Position numbers and translations under genes: made by a program
Source: Oscillospiraceae bacterium
Lineage (GTDB): Bacteria > Bacillota > Clostridia > Oscillospirales > CAG-272
NCBI GenBank assembly: GCA_015065215.1
Contig: SVQT01000013.1
Location: 1 to 44,417 of the forward strand
DNA: 44,417 bases
Direction: 5' to 3'
Notes under the pieces: generated by a model
Database searches by the model: none
Seen by the model: only the letters and a program-made list of their open reading frames with translations
Told to the model about the DNA's origin: nothing
Shown here: piece after piece, positions 8,775 through 17,177 of the stretch
Numbering within the stretch: position 1 is the first letter of the stretch
Layout: every line of letters starts with the position of its first letter

Positions 8775-9547
8775 CACAAAGCGGAAGGATCACCTTTGCC
8801 AAGCTCTGTCATGAGGAATTGCTGCGGCAAAAGGAGCGGGAGAGCATTGGCCTTTATGCGGAAAAAAGACTGCATAGTGTGCTCAAGCGCTGGATGTATG
8901 ACGATTTTACCGCGCACGAGAAAAAAGTGCCCAAACGGGATGGAAAAAGCAGTCGTTTCGTGGCAGACATTCTGACCCCCGAGGGGGAGATTATTGAAAT
9001 TCAGACGGGGGAGCTCTATCCTCTTGCCCGTAAAATCGCCTTTTATATGGAAGAAACCGATTTCAAGGTCACGCTGGTTCATCCGTTGATTGCCGAAAAG
9101 CATATCAGTTGGATGGACCCCACCACCGGGAAGCTGGCGGAGCGCCGTAAATCCCCTGCGCACGATACGGTGCTCTCAGGTATTTCGTTGCTCAAGCCCT
9201 TCATTCCGTATTTGGGGAACCCCCGCTTTTCAGTGCTGTTTCCCTTTTTGGAGCTGGATGAATACCGGTTTCTGGATGGATACGGCAAGCACCGCAAGCT
9301 GCGCTCTCATCGCTATGAACAGATCCCCTTAGGGCTTCGGAGCGCTGAAAAGCTTGCCGATCGGAGTGAATATCTTGCCTGGTTTCCACTTGATTTGCCC
9401 GAAAGATTTACCGCGAAAGCTTTTGCCAAGCACACCCGTTTGCGGGGATATGCACTGTATGATGCCATTGCGGTTTTTCAGGCTTTGGGTGCCCTTTGCC
9501 GCGTGGGCAAAGAGGGCAGAGCCACACTGTTTGAGCGTAAAATATAA
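8771..9547 (+). CDS. Unrecognised protein with PD-(D/E)xK nuclease-like motif
   Basis: 258 residues, no membrane segment or signal peptide, coupled to the exporter by an ATGA overlap. I do not recognise a named family. The N-terminal 110 residues show a pattern like the PD-(D/E)xK nuclease fold: Glu31 in a helix (LYAEKRLHSVLKRW), then RFVADILTPEGEIIEIQTG with Asp66 and Glu76-x-Gln78, followed by a helix with Lys88 and a strand (FKVTLVHPL). Gln in place of Lys occurs in some members of that fold. The C-terminal part (about 175-258) may be a small DNA-binding or winged-helix-like region, ending ALYDAIAVFQALGALCRVGKEG. Function, nuclease activity and link to efflux are all unproven; it may only share the promoter. 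Confidence 0.6.
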   Translation: MTQSGRITFAKLCHEELLRQKERESIGLYAEKRLHSVLKRWMYDDFTAHEKKVPKRDGKSSRFVADILTPEGEIIEIQTGELYPLARKIAFYMEETDFKVTLVHPLIAEKHISWMDPTTGKLAERRKSPAHDTVLSGISLLKPFIPYLGNPRFSVLFPFLELDEYRFLDGYGKHRKLRSHRYEQIPLGLRSAEKLADRSEYLAWFPLDLPERFTAKAFAKHTRLRGYALYDAIAVFQALGALCRVGKEGRATLFERKI

Positions 9548-9594
9548 AAGGCATCGGAGAGAGATATGCCGCAAGGCCCCCTCCGGTGCCTTTT
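9546..9594 (+). terminator. Terminator of the marR-exporter operon
   Basis: Arms AAAAGGCATCGGAG (9546-9559) and CTCCGGTGCCTTTT (9581-9594) pair with one mismatch and end in TTTT. The loop is about 21 nt. Confidence 0.75.
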
Positions 9595-9600
9595 CACGCT

Positions 9601-9648
9601 CACCTCGCCCTTTGCATAAAATGGCGGTGGAATACTTTTTGCGAGGTG
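9601..9648 (+). promoter_or_regulatory. Possible Shine-Dalgarno-sequestering hairpin before glmS
   Basis: CACCTCGC at 9601-9608 is the exact complement of GCGAGGTG at 9641-9648, and the latter contains the glmS ribosome-binding site (GAGGTGAA, 7 bp before the ATG at 9655). Pairing would hide the site. Whether the left arm is in the transcript depends on where transcription starts, which I cannot place. Confidence 0.4.
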
Positions 9649-9654
9649 AAGAAT

Positions 9655-11490
9655 ATGTGCGGCATTATCGGTTATACCGGCAACCGTTCGGCACTTCCTT
9701 TGTTGCTTGGCGGTCTTGCGGCGTTGGAGTACAGGGGGTATGATTCAGCGGGAGTGGCACTTCAAAGCGATCAACTCCGTATCATCAAAAGGCGTGGGAG
9801 ACTGGCCGAGCTTTGTAAGGCCCTGGAATGTGAAGAAAATTTGGAAGCAGCCCGTTGCGGCATTGGCCATACCCGTTGGGCAACCCACGGGGAACCTGCC
9901 GATCGCAATGCGCATCCTCATGGTACCGAGCGCTTGGCGTTGGTACATAACGGGATCATTGAGAATTATAGCGAAATCGGCGATTTTTTAAAGAGAAAAG
10001 GGTACCGATTTTCCTCCGAAACCGATACCGAAATGGCGGCTTTGCTTATTGACTGGTTTTATTTGCAAAGTGGAGACCCGAAAAAGGCCATTTTTGCCGC
10101 CACCGATATGTTGCGGGGATCCTATGCGCTGGGTGTGGTTTTCGCGGCCGAAAAAGAGCGGATCTATGCGATCAGACGGGATAACCCCTTAATTGTGGCG
10201 GTAACCGAAGCCGCAAGCTTTATCGCATCGGACATTCCGGCATTGCTCGCTTATACAAAAGAATATTATCGCCCCGATGATGGGATTTTGGCCGTGTTGT
10301 CGCCGGGAAATGCCGTGTTTTGCCGATCGGACGGTTCCCCCGTTTCTCTTTCTACCGAGCGTGTGGATTTTGATGTGACAGCGGCGCAAAAGGGCGGCTG
10401 GGCACATTTCATGCTCAAGGAGATTCATGAGGAGCCTGTGGCACTTGGCCGAACCGTTTCGCATTACTTAGGTGTGGACGGATTGCCTGATTTCAAGAAT
10501 CCGCTATTAGACAGAAACTTTTTTGCTCGTTTTGAAAGAGTGCAAATTCTTGGATGTGGTACGGCGATGCATGCGGGACTGATTGGGCGGCATATACTGG
10601 AAAACTTAGCACGGTTGCCCACTTCTGTAGAAATTGCAAGCGAATTCCGCTATCGGGATCCACTTCTTTCCAAAAAAGATCTGGTGATTTTGCTCTCGCA
10701 ATCTGGCGAAACCGCCGATACCCTTGCCGCTTTGCGCTACGCCAAGAAAGAGGGGATCTACACACTGGCCATTGTTAATGTTGTCGGCTCCTCGGTGGCC
10801 AGAGAGGCAGATGCGGTGTTATATACGCCCGCGGGGCCTGAGATCGCCGTTGCCAGTACCAAAGCCTACAGTGTACAGTGCGCGTTGCTCTATTTGCTCG
10901 CGGTGTACTTTGGCTTATGCCGCGGTACGGTAACACCATTTTTGGCAAAGGAGCTTTGCCGCTCTCTTGGCAAGCAAGCGCCTGAAAGCGTGAGGGCCAT
11001 ATTGGCGCAAAACGATCGCATCTGTCATTGCGCCGCGCGGCTGCAAAGCGCGGAACATCTTTTTTATATCGGACGAGGGGTAGATTATGCCCTTTGTACC
11101 GAAGGATCGCTGAAATTAAAGGAGATTTCCTATATTCACAGCGAGGCCTATGCAGCGGGGGAATTGAAGCACGGCACCATTTCACTGATCGAAAAAGGAA
11201 CGCCGGTTGTAGCGATGATGACAGAGAAAAAGCTGGCGGAAAAGATGATCTCCGCCATACGGGAGGTCCGGGCCAGGGGCGCGTTTGTTCTGCTGATAGT
11301 GAGCGCGGAGATTGCCGAGCAATATCAGATCCCATATGACGAACGCCTGCTGTTGCCCCCTGTTCAAGAGGTGTTGGCCCCTTTCCCGGGTGTGGTGGCC
11401 TTGCAATTGCTGGCCTATCATGTGGCGGCGCTGAAGGGGCTGGATGTAGATAAGCCGCGCAATCTTGCCAAATCGGTAACAGTAGAATAA
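9655..11490 (+). CDS. glmS: Glutamine--fructose-6-phosphate aminotransferase
   Basis: GlmS makes glucosamine-6-phosphate from fructose-6-phosphate and glutamine, the first step toward UDP-GlcNAc and peptidoglycan. The 611 residues match the family length. The start MCGIIGYTG puts the catalytic Cys at position 2, exposed after Met removal, which fixes the start at 9655. The N-terminal glutaminase domain includes GHTRWATHGEP; the C-terminal half has two SIS sugar-isomerase domains (GCGTAMHAG; LLSQSGETADT; SLKLKEISYIHSEAYAAGELKHG) and the family end DKPRNLAKSVTVE. It stands alone between terminators. The glmS ribozyme found in many Firmicutes does not fit in the 107 bp upstream. Confidence 0.97.
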   Translation: MCGIIGYTGNRSALPLLLGGLAALEYRGYDSAGVALQSDQLRIIKRRGRLAELCKALECEENLEAARCGIGHTRWATHGEPADRNAHPHGTERLALVHNGIIENYSEIGDFLKRKGYRFSSETDTEMAALLIDWFYLQSGDPKKAIFAATDMLRGSYALGVVFAAEKERIYAIRRDNPLIVAVTEAASFIASDIPALLAYTKEYYRPDDGILAVLSPGNAVFCRSDGSPVSLSTERVDFDVTAAQKGGWAHFMLKEIHEEPVALGRTVSHYLGVDGLPDFKNPLLDRNFFARFERVQILGCGTAMHAGLIGRHILENLARLPTSVEIASEFRYRDPLLSKKDLVILLSQSGETADTLAALRYAKKEGIYTLAIVNVVGSSVAREADAVLYTPAGPEIAVASTKAYSVQCALLYLLAVYFGLCRGTVTPFLAKELCRSLGKQAPESVRAILAQNDRICHCAARLQSAEHLFYIGRGVDYALCTEGSLKLKEISYIHSEAYAAGELKHGTISLIEKGTPVVAMMTEKKLAEKMISAIREVRARGAFVLLIVSAEIAEQYQIPYDERLLLPPVQEVLAPFPGVVALQLLAYHVAALKGLDVDKPRNLAKSVTVE

Positions 11491-11496
11491 AAAACA

Positions 11497-11531
11497 GATA
11501 CCGTTTCCGCAATTAAGGCGGAAACGGTATC
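11497..11531. terminator. Bidirectional terminator between glmS and spoVT
   Basis: Perfect 14-bp stem: GATACCGTTTCCGC (11497-11510) with GCGGAAACGGTATC (11518-11531). A T-rich tract follows on each strand. Confidence 0.88.
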
Positions 11532-11536
11532 AGCTT

Positions 11537-12091
11537 TTAGCTTTCCAGCTGTCTGCCAAGAAAGCCTGCGGCGGTTTGAATCAACTTGCTTTCCACATCG
11601 CCGCCGAATGATTTTTTGTCATCCTTTCCACCGTCGGAAAGAGAGACCACGCAGCCTACAATGTCTCCTTGCGAGAGGATTGGCATAGCGCAGCGCACTG
11701 TATAGCTGCCCCCCTCGGCGATGGCAGGAATCTGTTCGGTTCCCTCTCGCCAGACATAAAGGGTGCGGCTTTCGATAATTTTTTCCAATTCGTCGGACAG
11801 AGTCTTGTCGGCGTATTCCTTGCGGGGAACGCCGGCGGTGGCGATGACCGCGTCACGGTCACAAATGATCACAGAAAGAGCGCAGGTCTTATACAGTGTT
11901 TCAGCATATTCGCCGGCAAAGATGGCCAGCTCGCCAATGGGGGAATATTTTTTAAAGATGACCTCGCCTTCCCGGTCAGTGAAAATTTCCAGAGGGTCGC
12001 CCTCTCGGATACGCATGGTTCTTCTTATTTCTTTGGGAATAACGACTCTGCCAAGATCGTCAATTCTACGAACAATTCCGGTTGCTTTCAT
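11537..12091 (-). CDS. spoVT: Stage V sporulation protein T (AbrB + GAF regulator)
   Basis: SpoVT is a forespore transcription factor that adjusts sigma-G-dependent genes and affects spore coat and germination. The 184 residues show an N-terminal AbrB swapped-hairpin DNA-binding domain (residues 1-50, MKATGIVRRIDDLGRVVIPK, then EIRRTMRIREGDPLEIF) and a C-terminal GAF-like domain (about 55-180, ending GCVVSLSDGG and AAGFLGRQLES). Length and both halves match the B. subtilis protein (178). AAGGAG precedes the ATG at 12091. It is a single gene, ending at a terminator shared with glmS. A sigma-G promoter is expected but was not clear by eye. Confidence 0.95.
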   Translation of the reverse strand: MKATGIVRRIDDLGRVVIPKEIRRTMRIREGDPLEIFTDREGEVIFKKYSPIGELAIFAGEYAETLYKTCALSVIICDRDAVIATAGVPRKEYADKTLSDELEKIIESRTLYVWREGTEQIPAIAEGGSYTVRCAMPILSQGDIVGCVVSLSDGGKDDKKSFGGDVESKLIQTAAGFLGRQLES

Positions 12092-12293
12092 GATAAACTC
12101 CTTGTTTCACACTTTTTGGTTGTGTTGACAAGGATATTGTTTGTAGCGGACGATAAAAATATCCATAACATTCTTTGGAAAATTGCCCCGGCCCGCTGAA
12201 AAGAAAACTTTGTCTCGGGGGATATTCTGAAAGCGGTGCATGGCATCAGAATATAAAAGGTAGCCGCTTTTTACGCAAAGGATGCAAAAATCA
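12092..12293. other. spoVT upstream region with two interlocking inverted repeats
   Basis: No gene is visible here. ATATTCTG (12222-12229) pairs with CAGAATAT (12247-12254), and the adjacent AAAGCGG (12230-12236) pairs with CCGCTTT (12264-12270). The two pairings are interlocked, so they are either mutually exclusive or pseudoknot-like. They may be RNA structure in a long spoVT leader or protein-binding sites; nothing more can be said. Confidence 0.4.
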
Positions 12294-12327
12294 GCCCCCG
12301 ACTGCGTTTGGTGCCGCAATCGGGGGC
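12294..12327 (-). terminator. Terminator of rny
   Basis: Arms GCCCCCGACTGCG (12294-12306) and CGCAATCGGGGGC (12315-12327) pair with one mismatch. On the minus strand the hairpin is followed by TGATTTTTGC. It lies about 70 bp after the rny stop. Confidence 0.8.
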
Positions 12328-12399
12328 TTTCGTATTTCTCACACCGTTTGGGTGTCATTTGCAAAGAAGCTCTATGTAAATGCAACGAGAAATGATCTG

Positions 12400-13941
12400 T
12401 TATTTTGCGTAATCGACCGCACGGCTCTCGCGGATCAGGTTAACCTTAATCTGGCCGGGGTATTTTACCTCGTCTTGGATTTTCTTGGCCATGTCGCGGG
12501 CAATCAGCTTCATGCCCTCATCGGTGACATCCTCGGGCTTGACCATGACACGGAGCTCGCGGCCTGCCTGAATGGCAAACGCCTTGTCTACGCCCTCAAA
12601 GCCCTTGGCAATCTCTTCCAGCTTTTCCAGACGCTTGATGTAGTTTTCCAGATCCTCGCGGCGGGCACCGGGGCGAGATGCGGAAATGGCATCGGCAGCC
12701 TGTACCAAGATGGCAATGACCGTTTGGGGCTCTACATCGTTGTGGTGTGCTTCAATGGCATGAACCACATCCTTGTTTTCCTTGTATTTGCGGGTCACGT
12801 TTACGCCCAGCTCCACATGGGTGCCTTCTACATCGTGGGGGAAAGCCTTGCCGATGTCATGCAAGAGACCCGCGCGCTTGGCAGTGGCGGCGTCTACGCC
12901 CAGTTCCTCAGCCATAATGCCGGCAAGGAAAGCGACTTCGATCGAATGTTTGAGTACATTCTGGCCGTAGCTGGTGCGGTAGCGCAATCTGCCCAGCAGC
13001 TTGACCAGCTCGGGGTGCAGGTTGGGAATGCCCACCTCGTACGTGGCGCGCTCGCCCGCTTGCTTGACCACAGCCTCGACCTCACGGCGGCATTTTTCCA
13101 CCGTTTCCTCGATGCGCGCGGGATGGATGCGCCCGTCCGAGATCAGCCGTTCCAGAGTCAGTCTGGCTACCTCACGGCGAACCGGATCGAAACCGGAAAG
13201 GGTAATGGCCTCAGGGGTGTCGTCAATGATCAGTTCAACGCCGGTCAGTGTTTCCAGCTTTTGAATGTTACGGCCCTCACGGCCGATGATGCGGCCCTTC
13301 ATCTCCTCACTGGGGATCTGGACCACAGAGATGGTGGATTCTGCCACATGATCGGTAGCGCAACGCTGAATGGCAAGAGAGAGGATGTTGCGTGCTTTGG
13401 TATCCGCTTCGTCCTTGAACTGGGCGTCCAGCTCGTCAAGGCGTTGCGCAAGCTCGTGCTTGACCTCGCTTTCCACACGCTCGATCAATTCCTCTTTTGC
13501 TTCCTCGGCGGTCAGCCCCGCCAGTGTTTCCAAAACCTTTTTGTGTTCCGAAAGCGTTGTGTTGATCTCCTCACGCAAAAGATCATTTTCTTTGATCTTT
13601 TGGTCAAGGGTCTCATTCTTGCGATCCAACGTTTCCGACTTGTGATCCAGATTTTCTTCCTTCTGGGTCAGTCGGCGCTCCATGCTTTTAACTTCGGCAC
13701 GGCGTTCTTTTAAATCGGCTTCTGTTTCATTGCGCAAACGGAAGATTTCATCTTTCGCTTCCAGCAGCTGCGCTTTTTTTAAGGCTTCCGCTTGCTGCGC
13801 GCAATCTTTTAGAATACGTTCTGCCTCGATCTTCGCGGATCCGATCTTCTTTTCCGCTAAAATTCTGCGAATCAGAAATCCGGCCATACCGCCAAGCACA
13901 AGGGCAGCCGCAATCAAGCCGATTGCAAGTCCCATATTCAT
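12400..13941 (-). CDS. rny: Ribonuclease Y
   Basis: RNase Y is the membrane-anchored endoribonuclease that starts mRNA decay in many Firmicutes. The 513 residues match the family (about 520). Order of parts: an N-terminal membrane segment (about 4-26), a long charged coiled coil (about 30-200), a KH RNA-binding domain with [11 protein letters not shown] (about 217-227), an HD hydrolase domain with [12 protein letters not shown], and the C-terminal family domain. AGGAGGT lies before the ATG at 13941. It is a single gene with a strong promoter at 14034-14062. A long open frame on the opposite strand is a shadow of its codon bias. Confidence 0.97.
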   Translation of the reverse strand: MNMGLAIGLIAAALVLGGMAGFLIRRILAEKKIGSAKIEAERILKDCAQQAEALKKAQLLEAKDEIFRLRNETEADLKERRAEVKSMERRLTQKEENLDHKSETLDRKNETLDQKIKENDLLREEINTTLSEHKKVLETLAGLTAEEAKEELIERVESEVKHELAQRLDELDAQFKDEADTKARNILSLAIQRCATDHVAESTISVVQIPSEEMKGRIIGREGRNIQKLETLTGVELIIDDTPEAITLSGFDPVRREVARLTLERLISDGRIHPARIEETVEKCRREVEAVVKQAGERATYEVGIPNLHPELVKLLGRLRYRTSYGQNVLKHSIEVAFLAGIMAEELGVDAATAKRAGLLHDIGKAFPHDVEGTHVELGVNVTRKYKENKDVVHAIEAHHNDVEPQTVIAILVQAADAISASRPGARREDLENYIKRLEKLEEIAKGFEGVDKAFAIQAGRELRVMVKPEDVTDEGMKLIARDMAKKIQDEVKYPGQIKVNLIRESRAVDYAK

Positions 13942-14033
13942 CTTGTGTTAACCTCCTTTTTGTGTTTTTGCATTCTTTCTTGCTTCATTTATATATACAA
14001 AAGACCATTTATCGCCATTGTATACACTATTGT

Positions 14034-14062
14034 ATTATACACTATTTTAAAAAGGATGTCAA
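14034..14062 (-). promoter_or_regulatory. Sigma-A promoter of rny
   Basis: On the minus strand TTGACA (14062-14057) and TATAAT (14039-14034) are 17 bp apart, full consensus. The start site, near 14027, gives a leader of about 85 nt. The 11-mer TATACACTATT (+ strand) occurs at 14021 and 14036, a 15-bp direct repeat over the -10 region that might be a regulator site. Confidence 0.85.
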
Positions 14063-14245
14063 GGGCAAAAGCACGGTTTTGTTTTTGAAATCCCTGCCTT
14101 TTTTCTTCTTTTTGGGGACGCCGAAAGCCCCAAAGCAGGATGGCATGGGCGATTGACGGTTCTTGTGGAAAAACGGCTGAAAAAAGCGAAAAAAGGCACC
14201 AAAAAAACGCGGCTTTTTTTGTGCAATATTTTTGCCGATTTTGCC

Positions 14246-14274
14246 TTTACTTTTTCGGGGATCCGTGATATACT
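14246..14274 (+). promoter_or_regulatory. Promoter of nrdD-nrdG
   Basis: TTTACT (14246-14251), 17-bp spacer, TATACT (14269-14274). The transcript would begin near 14281, just before the NrdR-like box. The rest of the 13942-14245 gap holds the rny promoter and a small hairpin (TTTGGGG/CCCCAAA near 14111-14133) with no gene visible. Confidence 0.7.
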
Positions 14275-14287
14275 AATCATCGGCACG

Positions 14288-14303
14288 CCACAAGATATAG
14301 TGT
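14288..14303. promoter_or_regulatory. NrdR-box-like operator upstream of nrdD
   Basis: CCACAAGATATAGTGT matches the known NrdR box (ACACWATATATWGTGT) at all but two positions. NrdR is the conserved repressor of ribonucleotide reductase genes. A second box about 31 bp away, usual for NrdR, is not clear. An inverted repeat GTAAA-TTGTG-TTTAC (14302-14316) overlaps its right end. Confidence 0.65.
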
Positions 14304-14367
14304 AAATTGTGTTTACCTATAACAAAATGTGGAAAATATAGGAAAGGTAAGGAGAAAAGAGACAAAG

Positions 14368-16551
14368 GTGAAGATCATTAAAAGAAACGGTTCCGAAACC
14401 ACTTTTGACAGGCTGAAGATCTGTCGTGCGATCCAAAAGGCGAACGAGAGCGGCGAGGGCGCTCCTGAGCTGACACAACGCCAAATTGACTATATTTCTT
14501 TCGTGATTGAGGATTATTGCAATGAGATCGGCCGCGCGCTTTCTGTAGAGGAAATCCAGGAGCTGGTCGAGTCGCTGATCATCCAGCAAAATGCCCCTGA
14601 AACTGCCAAGCGCTATATCCGTTACCGCTTTACCCGTAACTTGGCCCGTCAGTCGAATACCACAGACGGTAACATTCTGTCGCTGATCGAATGTAACAAC
14701 GAGGAAGCCAAGCAGGAGAACGCCAACAAGAACCCCACTGTCAACAGTGTACAGCGTGACTATATGGCAGGCGAGGTTTCTAAGGATATTACCAAGCGTA
14801 TTCTGCTACCCGAGGATATTGTAAAGGCGCATGAGGAGGGCATCATCCATTTCCATGATGCCGATTACTTTGCTCAGCACATGCACAACTGTGACCTAGT
14901 GAATCTGGAGGATATGCTGCAAAACGGCACCGTGATCAGCGGCACCATGATCGAAAAGCCGCATAGCTTTTCCACCGCCTGCAATATTGCCACTCAGATC
15001 ATTGCGCAGGTGGCCTCCAATCAGTATGGTGGACAGAGCATTTCGCTGACCCACCTGGCCCCCTTTGTGCAAATTTCCCGTGAAAAGATCACCCGTCAGG
15101 TTCTTGCCGAGGTGAAGAGCTTGGGGGTTGATGCCACACAGGAAAAGATCTCTGAGATTGTAGAGAACAGGCTGCTGGAGGAAATTCGCCGCGGTGTACA
15201 GACCATCCAGTATCAGGTGGTCACGTTGCTGACCACCAACGGTCAGGCGCCTTTTGTGACTGTCTTTATGTATCTTGGTGAAGCGAAGGATCCTGCCCTC
15301 AAGCGCGATCTCGCGCTGATCATTCGTGAGGTGCTGGAGCAACGTTATGTAGGCGTTAAGAATGAAGCGGGCGTTTATGTAACCCCCGCCTTCCCCAAGC
15401 TGATCTATGTATTGGAAGAGGATAATGTCCGCGAGGGCACGCCCTACTGGGAGCTGACCAAGCTGGCGGCCAAATGCACTGCCAAGCGCATGGTGCCCGA
15501 CTATATTTCTGAGAAAATGATGCTCAAGCTCAAGGTGGATCAGAACGGTGACGGCCAGTGCTACACCTGCATGGGCTGCCGCTCCTTCCTGACCCCCTGG
15601 GTGGATGAGAACGGAAAAGCGAAATACTACGGCCGCTTTAACCAAGGTGTTGTGACCATCAATCTGGTGGATGCCGCTTGCACCGCCGTCAAGGACGGAC
15701 GGGACGAGGCTAAGTTCTGGGAGATCCTGGAGGATCGTCTGGAGCTCTGCCACCGTGCGCTCCAGTGCCGTCACAACCGTTTGGAGGGCACGCTTTCGGA
15801 TGCCGCCCCCATTCTTTGGCAGTATGGCGCTCTGGCAAGACTGGAGAAGGGTGAGCCGATCACCAAGCTGCTCCACGGTGGCTACTCTACCATTTCGCTC
15901 GGCTACGCGGGCCTGTGGGAATGCGTCTATGCTGTGACCGGCAAGAAGCTGACCGATCCCGAAGGCGAAAAATTCGGTCTTGCGGTGATGCAAAAGCTCA
16001 ACGATGCCTGCAAGAAATGGAAAGAGGCGGAGAACATTCATTATTCGCTTTACGGCACACCCTTGGAGTCTACTACCTACAAATTTGCGAAATGTTTGCA
16101 AAAGCGTTTTGGCAAAATCCCCGGCGTGACCGATAAGAGCTATATCACCAACTCCTATCACGTACACGTCACTGAGGAGATCGACGCCTTTGATAAGCTG
16201 GCCTTTGAGGCGAAATTCCAGGAGCTGTCTCCCGGCGGTGCCATCAGCTATGTAGAGGTGCCCAATATGCAGGATAATCTGGATGCGGTGCTGGAAGTGA
16301 TGAAGTTTATCTACGACAACATCATGTACGCCGAGCTGAATACCAAGAGCGACTATTGCCAGGTCTGCGGCTATGACGGGGAAATCCAGATCGTAGAGGA
16401 TGACGGCAAGCTGGTTTGGGAGTGTCCCAACTGCCACAACCGTGACCAAAACACGATGAATGTTGCCCGCCGCACCTGTGGCTATATTGGCTCGCAGTAT
16501 TGGAACCAAGGCCGCACCCAAGAGATCAAAGAGCGTGTGCTCCACCTTTGA
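14368..16551 (+). CDS. nrdD: Anaerobic ribonucleoside-triphosphate reductase (class III)
   Basis: NrdD reduces ribonucleoside triphosphates to deoxy forms using a glycyl radical, only without oxygen. About 727 residues: an N-terminal ATP-cone (KIIKRNGSETTFDRLKI), the ten-stranded catalytic barrel with conserved cysteines (including QCYTCMGCRSF), a C-terminal zinc site (CQVCGYDG and CPNCHNRD) and the radical loop RRTCGYIGSQYWNQGR. Start: I chose GTG at 14368 because AAGGAG lies upstream (about 13 bp, rather far) and the family usually begins here; a GTG at 14329 has no ribosome-binding site. nrdG follows after 5 bp. The leader carries an NrdR-like box. Confidence 0.96.
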   Translation: MKIIKRNGSETTFDRLKICRAIQKANESGEGAPELTQRQIDYISFVIEDYCNEIGRALSVEEIQELVESLIIQQNAPETAKRYIRYRFTRNLARQSNTTDGNILSLIECNNEEAKQENANKNPTVNSVQRDYMAGEVSKDITKRILLPEDIVKAHEEGIIHFHDADYFAQHMHNCDLVNLEDMLQNGTVISGTMIEKPHSFSTACNIATQIIAQVASNQYGGQSISLTHLAPFVQISREKITRQVLAEVKSLGVDATQEKISEIVENRLLEEIRRGVQTIQYQVVTLLTTNGQAPFVTVFMYLGEAKDPALKRDLALIIREVLEQRYVGVKNEAGVYVTPAFPKLIYVLEEDNVREGTPYWELTKLAAKCTAKRMVPDYISEKMMLKLKVDQNGDGQCYTCMGCRSFLTPWVDENGKAKYYGRFNQGVVTINLVDAACTAVKDGRDEAKFWEILEDRLELCHRALQCRHNRLEGTLSDAAPILWQYGALARLEKGEPITKLLHGGYSTISLGYAGLWECVYAVTGKKLTDPEGEKFGLAVMQKLNDACKKWKEAENIHYSLYGTPLESTTYKFAKCLQKRFGKIPGVTDKSYITNSYHVHVTEEIDAFDKLAFEAKFQELSPGGAISYVEVPNMQDNLDAVLEVMKFIYDNIMYAELNTKSDYCQVCGYDGEIQIVEDDGKLVWECPNCHNRDQNTMNVARRTCGYIGSQYWNQGRTQEIKERVLHL

Positions 16552-16556
16552 TCAAA

Positions 16557-17084
16557 ATGAATTACGCTACCATTAAAAAAAGGGATATTGCCAACGGTCC
16601 GGGGGTGCGGGTCTCGCTGTTCGTTTCCGGCTGTACCCATCGTTGCCCCGGTTGCTTCAACGAGATTGCGTGGGATTTTGCCTACGGTTCCCCCTTTGAC
16701 GGGGCGGTGGAGCGGGAGCTGTTTGAGGCACTTTCTCCCGATTATATTCAGGGGCTCAGCTTGCTTGGCGGAGAGCCCTTCGAGCCGCAAAATCAGCGTA
16801 CGTTATGCCCCTTTCTTAGAAAAGTGCGGGAACGGTATCCGCAAAAAAACATCTGGTGCTATTCCGGCTACACGTTGGAGCAGCTTTCCGGAAAAGAAGT
16901 GAGCCGGTGCCGCTGTGAGGTTACCGATGAGATGCTTTCCTATATCAATGTACTGGTGGATGGCCGTTTTGAGCTGGAGAAAAAGAACATCCGCCTGCGC
17001 TTTCGCGGGTCGGAAAATCAGCGGCTGATTGATCTTGACAAGACAAGAGAGCGGGGCCGGATTGTATTGTGGGATGAAAAATAA
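16557..17084 (+). CDS. nrdG: Anaerobic ribonucleotide reductase activating protein
   Basis: NrdG is a small radical-SAM enzyme that installs the glycyl radical on NrdD. The 175 residues contain the 4Fe-4S motif Cys26-x3-Cys30-x2-Cys33 (SGCTHRCPGC) and a SAM-binding GGEP (LGGEPFEPQN). The ATG at 16557 starts 5 bp after the nrdD stop, with no good ribosome-binding site of its own, so it probably relies on coupling. The upstream extension of the open frame lies entirely inside nrdD and is not used. A strong terminator follows. Confidence 0.95.
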   Translation: MNYATIKKRDIANGPGVRVSLFVSGCTHRCPGCFNEIAWDFAYGSPFDGAVERELFEALSPDYIQGLSLLGGEPFEPQNQRTLCPFLRKVRERYPQKNIWCYSGYTLEQLSGKEVSRCRCEVTDEMLSYINVLVDGRFELEKKNIRLRFRGSENQRLIDLDKTRERGRIVLWDEK

Positions 17085-17092
17085 TAAATAGC

Positions 17093-17148
17093 GAAAGCCG
17101 CAGGCGCGATGTCTATTCAGAACATCGTGCCTACGGCTTCCTTTTTTT
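17093..17148 (+). terminator. Terminator of nrdD-nrdG
   Basis: A long, slightly imperfect stem, GAAAGCCG...ACATCGTGCCTACGGCTTC, closes over a short loop near 17122 and runs into TTTTTTT at 17142-17148. It also lies downstream of the convergent XRE gene. Confidence 0.88.
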
Positions 17149-17177
17149 ATCTATGCGCAATCGACGCGTCGCGTTGA

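Noticed and set aside
9548..9654. glmS self-cleaving ribozyme
   Set aside because: The interval is only 107 bp, part of which is the upstream terminator, and the conserved ribozyme core sequences are absent.
12222..12270. A true H-type pseudoknot
   Set aside because: Two pairing arms are directly adjacent, leaving no bases for the connecting loop on one side; alternative hairpins or protein sites are more likely.
12175..13713. A 512-codon open frame on the plus strand
   Set aside because: It lies antisense to rny, which has clear KH, HD and coiled-coil domains, promoter and ribosome-binding site. The translation has no recognisable domain and is explained by codon bias.
14186..14218. Terminator-like run of A and T before nrdD
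   Set aside because: The possible stem (AAAAAAGC with GCTTTTTT) is short, weak and interrupted, with no upstream plus-strand gene to terminate.
14896..16545. A 549-codon open frame on the minus strand
   Set aside because: Antisense to nrdD, whose identity is certain; no promoter, ribosome-binding site or motif supports it.
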